From the NCBI GenBank assembly GCA_963931925.1, contig OZ007574.1, positions 38,929,438-38,993,437 of the forward strand: a DNA stretch of 64,000 nt. Direction: 5' to 3'. The DNA comes from Onchidella celtica (lineage: Eukaryota > Mollusca > Gastropoda > Systellommatophora > Onchidiidae). Both the position numbers and the translations under genes were made by a program. Shown here piece by piece: positions 47,400 to 58,829 of the stretch; the stretch's first letter is position 1; the number at the start of each line of letters is the position of its first letter. The notes below the pieces were generated by a model, which did not search any database, had not been told where the DNA came from, and was given only the letters and a program-made list of their open reading frames with translations.

Positions 47400-48140
47400 T
47401 GACGTTGATTTTCGGAATCGCAATGTCGAAAAATAATCCACTTTATGGATTAAGAGCAGTTGAATTGTGAAAGTGGCAAGACGCGACTCTTTTGAAACCA
47501 AAGGCAATATGTTACTAAATACTATCCTGCACGATTTTTTTTCAAACGCTGGCTATGTGAGACCTCCTGAATCATTTTACTGACTACTGTTTCAAGAAGT
47601 CGGTCCGCCGGTACAAGTGGAAAGACATTTTTCTTTCAACACTTTCAATACTTTCATCATGCAATTTTATTTTTGTCTCAATATTGATGGCAATCAAAGA
47701 AACGGGAAGTACACAAGCCGAGGCAGACATTGCAGGGAAATAACCAGTAGTATTTTCATTACGCGGAAAAGTAGCGGCTATGATTATCTCCCTAAAATGT
47801 TAATACACTGGACCACACACGGCTGTTTGCTTCAATATGAGATAGGTCTACAGACTATCTACGTCAATATACATACATGTGCTCGTATTTATTTTCTTTA
47901 AACTGAGCTAATTAGTTTTAAAATATAGTGAAGAAATACATTCCACGCTGTCTTTTGATTCCTGGAATAACATTAATAATTATCATTCTTTTGAATCAAC
48001 TGATGGGACTTTAATAGAAAAATAAAAGAACTGACGCCTTTAGTATATTACGTTGCTTGAATTAAAACCTCACCTTTAACTGTAGGTGGTTTGTCGTTCA
48101 CTGGCAAAAAGAGAGATAAACGTTGCGTGGAACAATTTAT
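47400..48140. other. No gene recognised
   Basis: Spacer between the two copies of the dispersed repeat. No coding or structural signal. Confidence 0.45.
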
Positions 48141-48402
48141 TCGAGGAGGATTGATGTCAAGTTTGCACACAAGAGTGACATCGTTCCTACGTAGATCCGC
48201 TGGTTACCACATGAAGAGCCGATGTTAGTTTGATATGTAGGTAAGCCCCCCCGCCCACCCACCCACGGTAATCCAATCAATCCTTCCAAAATCCTATACA
48301 AATCCACGTAGGACTGACGTAAGGATGCTGCCTGGGCATAGAGCTATGTAGTTTCTGAAAGGGTCAGCCATATGAATACTATTATCTCCAGGCAGACGCA
48401 GC
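48141..48402 (+). repeat. Dispersed repeat, copy 2
   Basis: Second copy of the 47.08-kb repeat. Its start, AGGATTGATGTCAAGTTTGC and the next 20 or so bases, aligns with the reverse complement of the 141-bp satellite unit at the window end. The remainder does not obviously match the satellite. Confidence 0.8.
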
Positions 48403-48424
48403 TGGTGATTTGTGATGCCAGAGA

Positions 48425-48525
48425 TAACACACACGCACACATACATACACATGCGCATGCACGTACGCCCACATGTACAAAAGCATACACATGCACGCGC
48501 GCACACACACACACACATACACAAG
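48425..48525 (+). repeat. CA microsatellite
   Basis: Imperfect ACAC tract with CATG and CGCA interruptions. Cys/Val-rich and His/Thr-rich frames here are repeat translations. Confidence 0.9.
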
Positions 48526-49142
48526 AAAGTATTACAAAAGGGAAGTGTTCCATATAGGACTAGGGAAAATTCTCTCTATGGGTTTTCAGTCAACGTTATC
48601 GCTCTCGTTCGGGGTTAGGGTTGGAGTTAAGAAGCGGCCCCAATCCTACCCCTCCCCACACCCCCAAAAGAAATTATTTCTAGTCTAGGTGATGCCCAAG
48701 AAACTCCATAGGGTGAACAACAGACGGTTCCGAAGTACTTCCATTAGAAAAGTTGTGGACACAAGAGAAAACCACAACTAATTTAAACTTGTAAAGAAGA
48801 AAACGTTCACCTGCCAGATGGTCACTCTACGATGTTAAGTGTTTGACTCCAACCGTGAGCACTGTGCAGTGCCGTGCTGTATCACAGAAGAATGATGCAA
48901 AGTCTACTCAGCTCCAAATCATGGAATATTTCCCAGTTTTGGGTCAGACTAGACTTTTGTACAGCATTCGGCTCAGCCTCGTTCTGAGCAGTGCGCACAT
49001 GTTTATTTACAGTGCGGTATTGTGCCCAAATCTAAATTTTATTCTTAGACTTGGTGCGCACGGCTCTAAATATAGGCGGTTTCACGTGGAAGAAGAAACT
49101 ATGGGAATTCCTTTGTTAGAAAATAAATTTGCATTTTTTAAT

Positions 49143-49143
49143 G

Positions 49144-49186
<43 letters not shown>

Positions 49187-49211
49187 GTCTGTCTGTCTGT
49201 CTATCTGTCTG

Positions 49212-49244
<33 letters not shown>

Positions 49245-49310
49245 AGGTCTATCGGTCTGTCTGTTTGTCTGCCTGCCTGTCTGTCTGTCTGTCTGTCTGT
49301 CTGTCCTGTC
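49143..49310 (+). repeat. CTAT/CTGT tetranucleotide microsatellite
   Basis: Alternating blocks of CTAT and CTGT tetramers, about 40 units, decaying at the right. Confidence 0.95.
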
Positions 49311-50853
49311 CCATCGCATTCCGTCCCGCCATGTCCTGTCTGTTTGTCGGTCTGTCAGTCTGTAATATAATAATATAAATCAAAACTTTCAGTGCTTTCT
49401 GTACGCACACACAGACTCAAAATTCCGAGTAGAGCTATTTAATTCCTAGGCAGTTGGGTTATGGATCTGAGTGGTCTTCTGCAGTTTTGGATAGTAAAAT
49501 TTTTCATTAACTGTATGACCTATGTTTTATCTGTTTGGAGCTTTTCATTAAATTTTGATATTCTAAAAGTTGTATGAAAACAAACACACCAACAAACAAA
49601 TGAACCAACTTTCATAATATGCGATTGCAAAGTATATTATATTAAAATTCTGCAAAACAAAACATTTCGTCAGCAACAGCAGTCTTGATAAAAAGAAGAA
49701 ACACAGTGAGAATGTTGCTGTTTATTAGAACGAGCCCATGTTGCAAACCCTACACATTCTTTCCAACTGACATCGGCATCAAATGGCTGTTAAGATGTTA
49801 TGATTGTCTGTATTAGCCTCGAGGAGATGCTAATTAAACATTCACGTATGGAGTGTCATGTTGGGTGAACTCTGCTACTGATGTGTTATCGCAGCATTGC
49901 GTCCCTTGAGAGACAGACTCGCGCGTTGGCAGTGACGTATGGCATTGGCAGAAACGTGACACTTCGTCTAACCCAGTGTTTCTCAAGGTGAGGTGCACGC
50001 CCCCCCCCCCCCTCCCCGGGAGGGCATGGCAATATTTAGGTGGGGTGTGAGACTTCAGAACAGGGCGTGGGGATTTTTAATAGAAATCTTAACTTCATAG
50101 TTTATCTGATTTGAGGTCTTTATTTTAGGAGGTTCGCTGCCCTTGGCATTTACACCTCACTTTACTTGTTTTATTATTTCTTGTTCTGGCGGGGGGGGGG
50201 GGGGGGGGGAGGATGATATGGATAAATTTTTATCTATTAATTTCAATTTTGCCCGGGCAGCGGCCTTTCGGCCTGCTCTTTACGATTTCCAACTGCCAAG
50301 GTATCTTTAACGTGCGCACATAGTTTGTCTTAACTTAATCAAATAAACAAACGGTTATTTGTTTACATCATGTTGGTGGTTTCCTTATTTAGCTCGGATA
50401 AAACATCAACCTTAACCAGACGCACGACTTTAATGGTTTTGCATAAACTAGCCACTTACACCCAAGTCTTGGTCGCTCGATACAAACGATACAAATATTT
50501 TTTTGGATCTTTCTGTATGTAGCGTAACTATACTGCTGGGGCACACGTTTGCTTTTTTTCTTTTTGAAAATTGAAGTGGGGGTGAGACAAGAAACACCGC
50601 TGTCCATTGGCTGTGCAGTCAAAGTGAGGCCGGCACCTTGCATACTGAACTGGTCTGTGCTACCGGTACCGCTGATGGCGACGATATAACGGACCAATTT
50701 TAAAGTAATTTTGCAATTATCAAAGTTTACAGCCGTGACACCATGTAGTAATTATTTCGGTGCGGCATTTTTGACCCAGGGGACATCCATAAAGTTCCGT
50801 AAGGTTGAGTTTTGGAATTTTTTACCGCTTTCCCCAGAAATTATTGCATGGAA
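49311..50853. other. No gene recognised; long G run and a lone hAT-like terminus
   Basis: CAGTGTTTCTCAAGG at 49974 resembles a hAT terminus, but no partner was found. A run of about 20 G at 50189-50209 and a C run near 49999-50011 are present. No conserved frame. Confidence 0.45.
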
Positions 50854-51048
50854 TCTCTCTCTCTCTCTCTCTCTGTGTCTCTCTCTATCTCTCTCTCTCT
50901 GTGTGTCTCTCTCTGTCTCTGTCTGTCTCTCTGTGTGTCACTCTGTCTCTCTCTCCTGTCTCTCTCTCTGTCTGTCTCTTTCTCTCCCTCTCTCTCCCCC
51001 CCACTCCTTATCTTTCTCTCTCATTTTCTCTCTCTCTTTCTCGCCTAT

Positions 51049-51092
<44 letters not shown>

Positions 51093-51112
51093 CCCCCTCT
51101 CTCTCTCTCGAT
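50854..51112 (+). repeat. TC microsatellite
   Basis: About 260 bp of CT repeats with TGTC interruptions. All overlapping long frames are repeat translations. Confidence 0.95.
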
Positions 51113-52244
51113 AGTACGTACACTCGAATTTGGCAATTTTTTTACCCGCTCCCTCCTTCTAAGCTTAGTACAATCAATTACACACAGTCATTGTTCAGTT
51201 ACTATTTCTAAAATTCTCGAATGTTTCGTTTTGCATGAGCACTGGAAAAGTGACCAACCAAAGACAACTACTTTTCCAAAGTTGAGAGCCAAAGACTATC
51301 TTCTATAATAAAAGCAACCACTTAAGAAGAGCGGACAGGCCCACCATTTTGAAAACTAGGACACTGACAATTGTGCCTCTATGTTATATCCACCCAGTGT
51401 CTTGAGTCTTGCCCAAGGAGCTTGGTCTTGCCTCATCTACGCGGGAACAATATAGTTCAATGGCGTAGCCACGATTCCCACGGAGGGGTTTGCAAGACAT
51501 CGTATACGTCATGTAAGGCCTATGCTTTTGACCGCCCGAATTTTTAATTTGTATTTAACCGCGCTTTTAGTAGTATAAATTCAGAAAGACCACGCTTATT
51601 CGCAGACATCTGCATATAAGATCAGAATCAGACGACGTGACTGCCCCAGTTGCAGCTGGGCTGCAATGACACTAAGGCAAATTTCCCAAATAAGATTCAA
51701 GAAGTATACAAAATAGAAAATGCAAATACCATTAGTCAGACATTTGTCTTTCTAAGTTTTGTCTTCATTCAGTACTTTTCTTTTTCCTCATGGCACACAA
51801 CATCCAACATAAAATATATGCCATAAGATATATTAAATGCAGATTGTAGGTATTGGGTCACAATAGCTAAATCAAAATGAAAAATCCCCCCCCCCCCTTT
51901 CTCTCTCTCTCTCTCTGTCTCTCACTCTCTAATGCGCCAAAAAAAAAAAAAAGCTGGTAAGTCGCCTCATGTGAAGAGGCTCTTAATGCAGCTGACGCAG
52001 AAGATTAAGGCAACGAAACGAAAACAGAAGAAAATATGTTGATTAAATGTTTCTCTTTTCTAAATAAGTGGCAGTCATGAGTTAAAGGATACACATGAGA
52101 GACACATAAGGGTGATGTCACCTATATAGCAAAACCTGTCGGGGGGTGTGGGGAGGGGGCGGGGGGCGAGGGGGGGGCTATTAACAAAAATTAGATGAAA
52201 AAATTCGGGGGCCAACAGCGAACCAAACAATTTTCAAGTGGAGG

Positions 52245-52246
<2 letters not shown>
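51113..52246. other. No gene recognised
   Basis: Non-coding, with a short C run and TC tract at 51886-51932 and a G-rich patch near 52140-52178. Confidence 0.45.
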
Positions 52247-52290
<44 letters not shown>

Positions 52291-52302
52291 GAGAGAGATA
52301 GG

Positions 52303-52334
<32 letters not shown>

Positions 52335-52363
52335 CAGAGACAGAGAGAGAGAGCAGAGGGAGA

Positions 52364-52399
<36 letters not shown>

Positions 52400-52435
52400 G
52401 CAGAGAGAGACAGACAGAGAGAGAGCAGAGGGAGA

Positions 52436-52480
<45 letters not shown>

Positions 52481-52533
52481 CAGAGACAGAGAGAGGAGAG
52501 AGAGAACAGAGGGAGAAGAGAGAGAGAGAAGTG
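52247..52533 (+). repeat. GA microsatellite
   Basis: About 290 bp of GA repeats with CAGA, GGGA and ATAGA interruptions. A block GCAGAGGGAGAAGAGAGAG recurs three times. A further GA patch lies at 52630-52700, and a second, similar copy of the unique flank (GTGG.TTTATTT.CGAAGCTC) follows it. Confidence 0.95.
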
Positions 52534-52700
52534 GATTTATTTGCGAAGCTCCACAGTGTAAGGACGTGAGTCACGAGAAAACTGAATCGCTCACCATTAC
52601 GCCCCATGCCCACCTTTCTTTTACATGCCCGAGAGAGAGAGGGAGAGAAAGTGAGAGAGAGGGATGGGGGGGGGGGAGAGAAGGGGAGAGTGAAAGAGGA

Positions 52701-53610
52701 GTGGGTTTATTTACGAAGCTCCACAATACCAGATGTGTCATGAGAAAATTGAGCCGCTCACCACAAAGCCCCCCAGCCCCCTTTCCTTCACATGCCCAAA
52801 GACATACTCACAAGTACGTTTTATCAGCTCATTCTGTTTAATGTGTTGCACAGAATCTCTGCAGTTCAGAGGCGTCTTTCTGAATGTTTTGACGGAAAAA
52901 TGCACGTCCACTCTCTATGTTTCACTATTTCAGACCAGACTTCAGAAGTCAGGTGTGTTGCACACGTGGATTATACTCTAAGCAAACGTGATGGGATGTT
53001 TCAAACAATGAAGGATTACTTTATCTGCAGTGTTAAATAAGCTACAATTACTTTGAAACCTTTCGTTACAAGGTGAAGTTCATGAAGATCTATGACTGTA
53101 TGTATTGTACAAGGTGGAGAGGTAAATATTCCAGTGACTGATTGCTTGACTGCTAGTTTGTCCATGGTAATACACTGTAAACTGTGCAATAATGCTACCG
53201 TAAAGTAAATAAGTAAAGCATTAAGTAAACAAACAGATGGCTAAATAAATAGATGAATAAAATTGATAATGATCGTAGAGGATGGTGGCTTCTAATAAGT
53301 ACGCCTGTCATGTTTAAATTTGGTAACTTGATCTTTTTCTCCTTACCCCACCCCCTCCCCCAGCCTCTCTCTCTCTCTCTCCCTCCCTCTCTGTCTCTCT
53401 CTCTTCCGCCTCTCTGTACCTCCACTTTAAACATTTTCACACAGAACGCCGAACTGTTAACTACCGAGGATTTCATCCTCGGCCTCCCCCCTCCCACATA
53501 GACCTTTCAATACTTTTCAAGTGTAGTTCAGATTGTTTCGTTAATTTTAGTTTGGTTGCAACTAATAGTTTCAAAATACTGTGAAGATAATGTTCTGAAA
53601 CGAAAGTGAC
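52701..53610. other. No gene recognised; TC tract
   Basis: No conserved frame. TC-rich tract at about 53366-53405. Ends at the target site of the gypsy element. Confidence 0.5.
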
Positions 53611-53615
53611 GCAGG

Positions 53616-53819
53616 TGTTTAGTTTCTTATTATATTGTACATAGAAACATGTAAATAAAGACTTGGAAGAGTTGATGATAGGAATCAGTAGACAGAACTT
53701 TAATCAGGCTTTCTTAACATCGCCATGTTGGTTACGTCACTCCCTCTCAGAAAGTTTAATTACCCAATAATCTAATTATAGAAACAATACAAAAGATACG
53801 AAACAAACAACACGTAACA
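53616..53819 (-). repeat. Gypsy 3' LTR
   Basis: On the plus strand it begins TGTTTAG and ends CGTAACA; in element orientation TGTTACG...CTAAACA, a TG...CA LTR. Compared with the other LTR it has a 5-base insertion near its plus-strand start and 4 fewer T near the middle. Contains a CTTTATTTACATG stretch on the element strand that could serve polyadenylation. Confidence 0.95.
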
Positions 53820-53833
53820 TATCCCCCCTTAAA
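53820..53833 (-). other. Polypurine tract of the gypsy element
   Basis: On the element strand TTTAAGGGGGGATA abuts the 3' LTR, the expected position for the plus-strand DNA primer. Confidence 0.8.
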
Positions 53834-54517
53834 TCTTTATAAGACCAAAAAGAATTACATGTAGCACAACATACAACAATTAAGTACTTTATGAACACTA
53901 ATGGTCTTTAAATTGATAGTAGCATTGAATTTATAAGAATAACACATAATAGAAAGTTTTTAACAAATGGATATTCCATGTGTAAATTTTTAACTTTTTA
54001 ACTTATGCTTCTTCTTCTTCTTCTTTTGTCTTTTTTTTATCTTATAATGTATAAAGAAAGATAACTGAATGTTGAAAAATAGTATAAAGTTATTTGGTTT
54101 TATCTCCCTTTATTTAAATATCATGGCTAAGTAAACTGGAATTTAAAATTGAACAAATGTACATGTCCTTAACTAATTTAAACAACAATGTTTCATGTCT
54201 TATTATAATTTAATATGACTTAAACTAAAACAATCTTGTCCATGATGAATATGAATTCACAAGAGTAGGTGTGATGTATGTGATATTGATGACCATAGCT
54301 GCATTGTTTGTATATAATATTAAGGCTTTATTATGGCCTATGTAATAGTTATGGCTATGCAACTACAATTCTTATATGTTTAATGTTGTTGTTACTGTGG
54401 TCATACAGGTAGTGTGCAGGATAAAGATGTATGGTTCACATTAAACACAAATTCTATATGTGAAGTTTTTCAGCTGTTGTTTATGGATCAGCCGTGATTG
54501 GATAGAAACAGTTTTCT

Positions 54518-57500
54518 TTACAGATTTAATTTGGATGGTGGTTTAATTATTCGTCCAGATCTTGTTTTCACAGTGTCCAGGGGTGTGTCAGAATGATTTG
54601 TGGTACTGATTGGTGTAGTTCTAGCTGATATTCTAGGACTTTCTACGGCTGTCTTCTTCCTTGTATTCTGTTGAAAGGTGTCTGGAGCATTGTCTGGATT
54701 CTCTGTTGGACTTGTTGGTTGATCCGTGAATGGTCTTTGATTGTTCATTGGTGGTTCAACATGTGTTGTAGGTTTCTTTCGCAAAAACTTTCTTGCTCGA
54801 ACAAATGATCTGTTGCCATCAGAGACTTCATAGTTGTTGAATGGTAGTGTATTTGTCACTGTTGCAGGTCTCCATTCTTTGGTACCATCAATGGGTTGCA
54901 TTCTAACTGTATCACCTTCTTGTAGGCAAGGAAGACTTTTCTTGGAACATAAGCGCTGTGCTGGTAGAAACCGCTTAAGTTGTAACCTTGATTTCTCACT
55001 GACTGGAATTAGTGATGGTTTCAGTGCTGAATGTGTTGCTGGTGTTAGTGCTTGGGTTCTTCTACCCATGAGTCTTTGAGCAGGAGAGGTGTTCAGTCCT
55101 TCATTTGGGGTGTTTCTAATGTTCAAAAGTCCCAGGTAAGGATCTTCTTCTGCTTTTCTACATTTGATCATCATGTTTTTGATGATTTTAACTGCTGATT
55201 CTGCCTGTCCATTTGCTCTTGAATTGCCAGGTGCAATTCTTGTGTGTTTGAAATTCCAAGTTGTAGCAAATTTTCTAAACTCTGCAGATGCATACTGTGG
55301 GCCATTGTCAGAAATCAAAGTATTTGGTACGCCATAACGTGCCATGTGGTGCTTTAATTTTGTTATTACAGCTGTTGATGTAGTCTCTTGAAGAAAATCG
55401 ACTTCAATGAATTGACTGTAATAGTCAACTGTGACCAAATAGTTTCTTCCCTGTATCGTGAATATATCTGTTCCAATCTTTTCCCATGGTCGTGAGGGAA
55501 TATCGTGACTTTGTAGTGGCTGTTCACTCTGCTTGTTGCAATAGGTCGCACAAGTGTCACATTTCTCAACAAATGTTCGTATGTCTGCTGACATTCCTGG
55601 CCAGAAGATTAATTCTCTTGCTCTTCGCAGACACGAGTTGATACCCTGGTGACCAGCATGTACTTTTGTGATCATTTCATGTCTCATGCATTGAGGAATG
55701 ACAATTCGGTCTCCTCTAAGAATTAGTCCATCTTGAGTCACTAGTTCATCTCTGTAACTATAATATGGTAAGACTTCTTCTGGAACCTGTGCTCTGTGTT
55801 CAGGCCATCCTTGCATGATTACCATCTTGAGTTTGCATAGAGTTTGGTCAGACATTGTTGCTCCACTAATTTCATGCAATCGATGATCTTTAAATGGAGT
55901 GAAACAATCTATATTGCTGACACTGTCGCTGTCCGAGGTTTCTGCAATTGGTGCACGTGACAGGCAATCACTAATTTTCATTTCAGGACCTGGTCTGTAA
56001 GTTACATCATAGTAATACTCCAGGTTTTTAAGTAACATGTTCTGAAGTCTTTTTGATGCTTTTACCAGAGGTTTCTTTGTGATAATTTCAAGAGGCTTGT
56101 GATCTGTGATCACTTTCACTTTTCTACCATACGTGTAGTGATGAAACTTGTTAAGTCCATATGTAATAGCCAAAAGTTCTTTTTCTATTTGAGCATAGTT
56201 CTGTTCCGCACTGGTGAGTGTGCGAGAAGCATACCCTATTGGTTTGCCTTCTTGTAATGCCACTGATCCGATGCCATATTCAGAAGCGTCATTCTCTAAT
56301 GTCAGCTCTTTTTCAGGGTCATACAGTGCTAGGCAGGGGCTTTCTGTCATAGCTTCTTTTACTTTCTGGAAAGCGTCTTCTTGAGTAGTCGACCAGTTGA
56401 AAGATACGTTTTTCTTTACTAAATTCTGAATGGGTTGCAGCATGTCTGTTAAATGGGGAACGTATCTGTCAAGATATTGTACCATGCCAAGAAATCTTTT
56501 TACTTCAGTCGCATTTGTAGGTACTGGAAAGCTTCGAATTGCTTTCACTTTTTCAGGGTCACTGCTGAGTCCATTTTGAGAAATAACATGTCCCATAAAT
56601 GTGACTGACGTTGATGCCAATTCCAATTTATCTTTATTGAGTTTAACATCATATTCTTCGCATTTGTGGAGAAAATTTTGCAGATTTTGGTCATGATCTG
56701 CTTTGTCTTTTCCATGAATTATTATATCGTCATGAACGACAACTACGCCAATGAGTGTCCCAAACAGTTCAAGAATTTTTCTTTCAAAGATTTCTGAAGA
56801 TACTGATAGGCCAAATGGAAGTCTTAACCATTTATGTCGGTCAAAACAGGTTTGAAATGTTGTCAAATTGGCAGATTCATCGTCGAGCTGGACGTGCCAA
56901 TATCCACTACGTAAGTCTACTTTCGTGAAAAGTCGAGATTGTGTGAGTTCATGTAACACATCATCTAAAGTTGGTAGTGTAAATCTTTCTCGAAAAAGTG
57001 CTTTATTGAGATGTTTTGGATCCAAACATATTCTCAATTTGCCGTTCTTTTTGGGAGCCGTAACGATTTGGCTTACCCAAGGTGTTGGTTTAGTTACAGG
57101 AGCAATGACTCCTTTTCGAGTCATCTCATCAAGTTCTTCTTTCAACTGTTGTCTAACCGCTCGGCGATTCGGCATAACCACAGGTGTAACAGAAGGATCA
57201 ACTGTGAGGCGCTGCTTGCCTGGAAATGTTCCTAATTCATCATCAAATGCTTTTGAAGTCAATGATGCTACTTGTTCAAAATTATCTTTACGTATGTCAA
57301 CAAGCTTCATCTGTTTAGCTGCTTTAAGGCCTATGACAGGTTGACTACCTTTGTTCACGACAATAAACTCTACTGAGTATTTCTTCTTGTTCTTTGGATT
57401 TATTATTGTTTGTCTACTTTGGCCTTTTGTCTCTATTGTAGAGTTGCAGTACGATTTGAGAGTCTTCTTTCTGTCAGACACAAGATGCGTCGCAAGATCC

Positions 57501-57547
57501 TCTGGAATAATGTTAACCGATGAGCCTGTGTCTATCAGAAATGCCAC
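54518..57547 (-). CDS. pol: Gypsy pol: protease-RT-RNase H-integrase
   Basis: One open frame of about 1009 residues. Protease: LIDTGSSVNI at residues 4-13 (catalytic DTG). RT about 120-375: FTKVDLRSGYW (D211) and VHDD at 271-274, with the catalytic aspartate pair kept but His where Val/Ile/Met is usual. RNase H about 405-530: D420, E457 region, D482 in TDHKPL. Integrase about 610-800: H630/H633 and C663/C666 zinc site, then D694, D747 and E783 (DDE). A C-terminal GDTVRMQPIDGTKEW and basic tail follow. The frame begins without an in-frame ATG directly after an A-run on the coding strand, so the protein would need frameshifting from gag, or the run carries an indel. All catalytic residues looked for are present. 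Confidence 0.95.
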   Translation of the reverse strand: MAFLIDTGSSVNIIPEDLATHLVSDRKKTLKSYCNSTIETKGQSRQTIINPKNKKKYSVEFIVVNKGSQPVIGLKAAKQMKLVDIRKDNFEQVASLTSKAFDDELGTFPGKQRLTVDPSVTPVVMPNRRAVRQQLKEELDEMTRKGVIAPVTKPTPWVSQIVTAPKKNGKLRICLDPKHLNKALFRERFTLPTLDDVLHELTQSRLFTKVDLRSGYWHVQLDDESANLTTFQTCFDRHKWLRLPFGLSVSSEIFERKILELFGTLIGVVVVHDDIIIHGKDKADHDQNLQNFLHKCEEYDVKLNKDKLELASTSVTFMGHVISQNGLSSDPEKVKAIRSFPVPTNATEVKRFLGMVQYLDRYVPHLTDMLQPIQNLVKKNVSFNWSTTQEDAFQKVKEAMTESPCLALYDPEKELTLENDASEYGIGSVALQEGKPIGYASRTLTSAEQNYAQIEKELLAITYGLNKFHHYTYGRKVKVITDHKPLEIITKKPLVKASKRLQNMLLKNLEYYYDVTYRPGPEMKISDCLSRAPIAETSDSDSVSNIDCFTPFKDHRLHEISGATMSDQTLCKLKMVIMQGWPEHRAQVPEEVLPYYSYRDELVTQDGLILRGDRIVIPQCMRHEMITKVHAGHQGINSCLRRARELIFWPGMSADIRTFVEKCDTCATYCNKQSEQPLQSHDIPSRPWEKIGTDIFTIQGRNYLVTVDYYSQFIEVDFLQETTSTAVITKLKHHMARYGVPNTLISDNGPQYASAEFRKFATTWNFKHTRIAPGNSRANGQAESAVKIIKNMMIKCRKAEEDPYLGLLNIRNTPNEGLNTSPAQRLMGRRTQALTPATHSALKPSLIPVSEKSRLQLKRFLPAQRLCSKKSLPCLQEGDTVRMQPIDGTKEWRPATVTNTLPFNNYEVSDGNRSFVRARKFLRKKPTTHVEPPMNNQRPFTDQPTSPTENPDNAPDTFQQNTRKKTAVESPRISARTTPISTTNHSDTPLDTVKTRSGRIIKPPSKLNL

Positions 57548-57560
57548 ATTTTTTTTTTTT
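57548..57560 (-). other. A-run at the gag-pro junction (frameshift point)
   Basis: A run of about 12 A on the element strand separates the frame ending NCNMIVKKKK from the protease frame VAFLIDTGSS. It could be a slip site for programmed frameshifting, a disabling indel, or a sequencing error in a homopolymer. Confidence 0.6.
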
Positions 57561-58463
57561 GACTATCATGTTGCAGTTGATTGATTTTCCAACAGCATTA
57601 ACCCAATTAGGCATTGAGTTATCATCAGAGCTTTCTTCTTCTGTTTCCAGTGCTCTGACTTTCTTGGTCTTGAACTTATTTAGTGTGGTAGATTTACTTT
57701 TGCACATCTTAGCAAAATGGTTATTTCCGCCACATTTGCCACGTCTTTCCATAAGCAGGACATTTTGTTTTCACAAACATGTGGGTACCTCCACAGAATT
57801 TACACTGAGAGGGCTTCTTGTGAGGAGTTGCACTTTGTGCATAGGCAGATGTAGGTCTGTAGTCTTTGGTGTAGCTCTTCTTCATGACTTTGTTCACTGA
57901 TTCAAGTTTAGGATTCATTTCCTTCAGTTGTGATGCACTAGACTCCATGGCTTTGCATATGTCTATTGCACCTTTTAGGTCCAACTTTCGCTGTTCTAAG
58001 AGTTTCTTCCTTGTGTCAGCATTATTAATCCCTGTTACAAGTCTGTCTCTTATCAAGGATTCTTTCATACATTGGCAGAAATTGCATGTAGTAGCCAATG
58101 TCTTGACTGTAGTAACAAACTGGTCAGTAGATTCTTCAGGTTGCTGACTTCTTTGGTTGAATTTGTACCTTTCATAAGTTTCATTGGTTTCCCCAATTAT
58201 AAATTCTTCAAACTTCTTAAGAATATCTTTCAGTTCTGTATCATCAGTATCAGGCAGATTGAATGTGTTATACACTTTCAGTGCTTCAGGGCCTATACAA
58301 TGAAGAAACATAGCTTTCTGGTGCTTGTTGTCTTTGGTAGGCTACCCATGTCTGTTATGATGCCATAGTTCTGCCAACCTTGTTTAAATATCTTCCATCC
58401 TTCAATAGGATTGTCTTTTATGTTTAGAGGAGGAGGAGGTCTAATTTCACTAGCTGTAGCCAT
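57561..58463 (-). pseudogene. gag: Gypsy gag (frameshifted)
   Basis: Starts at ATG 58463-58461 (MATASEIRPPPPLNIKDN), continues WKIFKQGWQNYGI, then shifts frame near 58340 and resumes as MFLHCIGPEALKVY, typical of the retrotransposon gag core. Later parts include EESTDQFVTTVKTLA, RDRLVTGIN and a zinc-knuckle region: CKFCGGTHMFVKTKC, then, after another frameshift near 57750, KCGGNNHFAKMC. Gag would form the particle and bind element RNA. At least two frameshifts make this copy non-functional unless they are assembly errors. Confidence 0.88.
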
Positions 58464-58745
58464 AGTGTAAGAGAACACGATTTTTCAATCCAGGTAAGTA
58501 ACTGAGGAAAATACAACTGCGTAGTACTAGCTGTGCAACAAACAAAAAATTATTGTAGTGATGTCCCTTGGATTGAAAAATGGCTCATTTTGCTGAAATT
58601 ATTTCCCCTTAATCCGATAGGGGGCGCGCAATAACTGGAGGTAAACAAACAGCAGCCGATCCAGGAAGTGACCGCTTGATTTGCCCTATACTGATGCTCC
58701 ATGGAGTGACGGCTGCGCATAATAAACTGTAGTTTTCTCTCCAAA

Positions 58746-58829
58746 ATGCCAGATTATTGCATTGTTCCCTTTTTTAAAAAATCACGGTGGTTATCGGCAC
58801 TGCCTCGATCCGTTCTTATTCCTCTGTAG
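58746..58829 (+). pseudogene. Possible THAP-domain start (27 codons)
   Basis: Reads MPDYCIVPFFKKSRWLSALP before an early stop. The MPxYC.VP..K opening is like the start of THAP zinc-finger domains, which occur in P-element and Kolobok transposases; the second zinc Cys is Phe here. Inside a terminal-inverted-repeat element this is suggestive of a transposase remnant. Short match, low confidence. Confidence 0.35.

Noticed and set aside
48843..49370. 175-codon frame with YLSIYLSI repeats
   Set aside because: More than half is CTAT/CTGT microsatellite translation; the remaining N-terminal part has no domain.
49974..50110. hAT element suggested by CAGTGTTTCTCAAGG
   Set aside because: No matching inverted end or octamer duplication found within several hundred bases.
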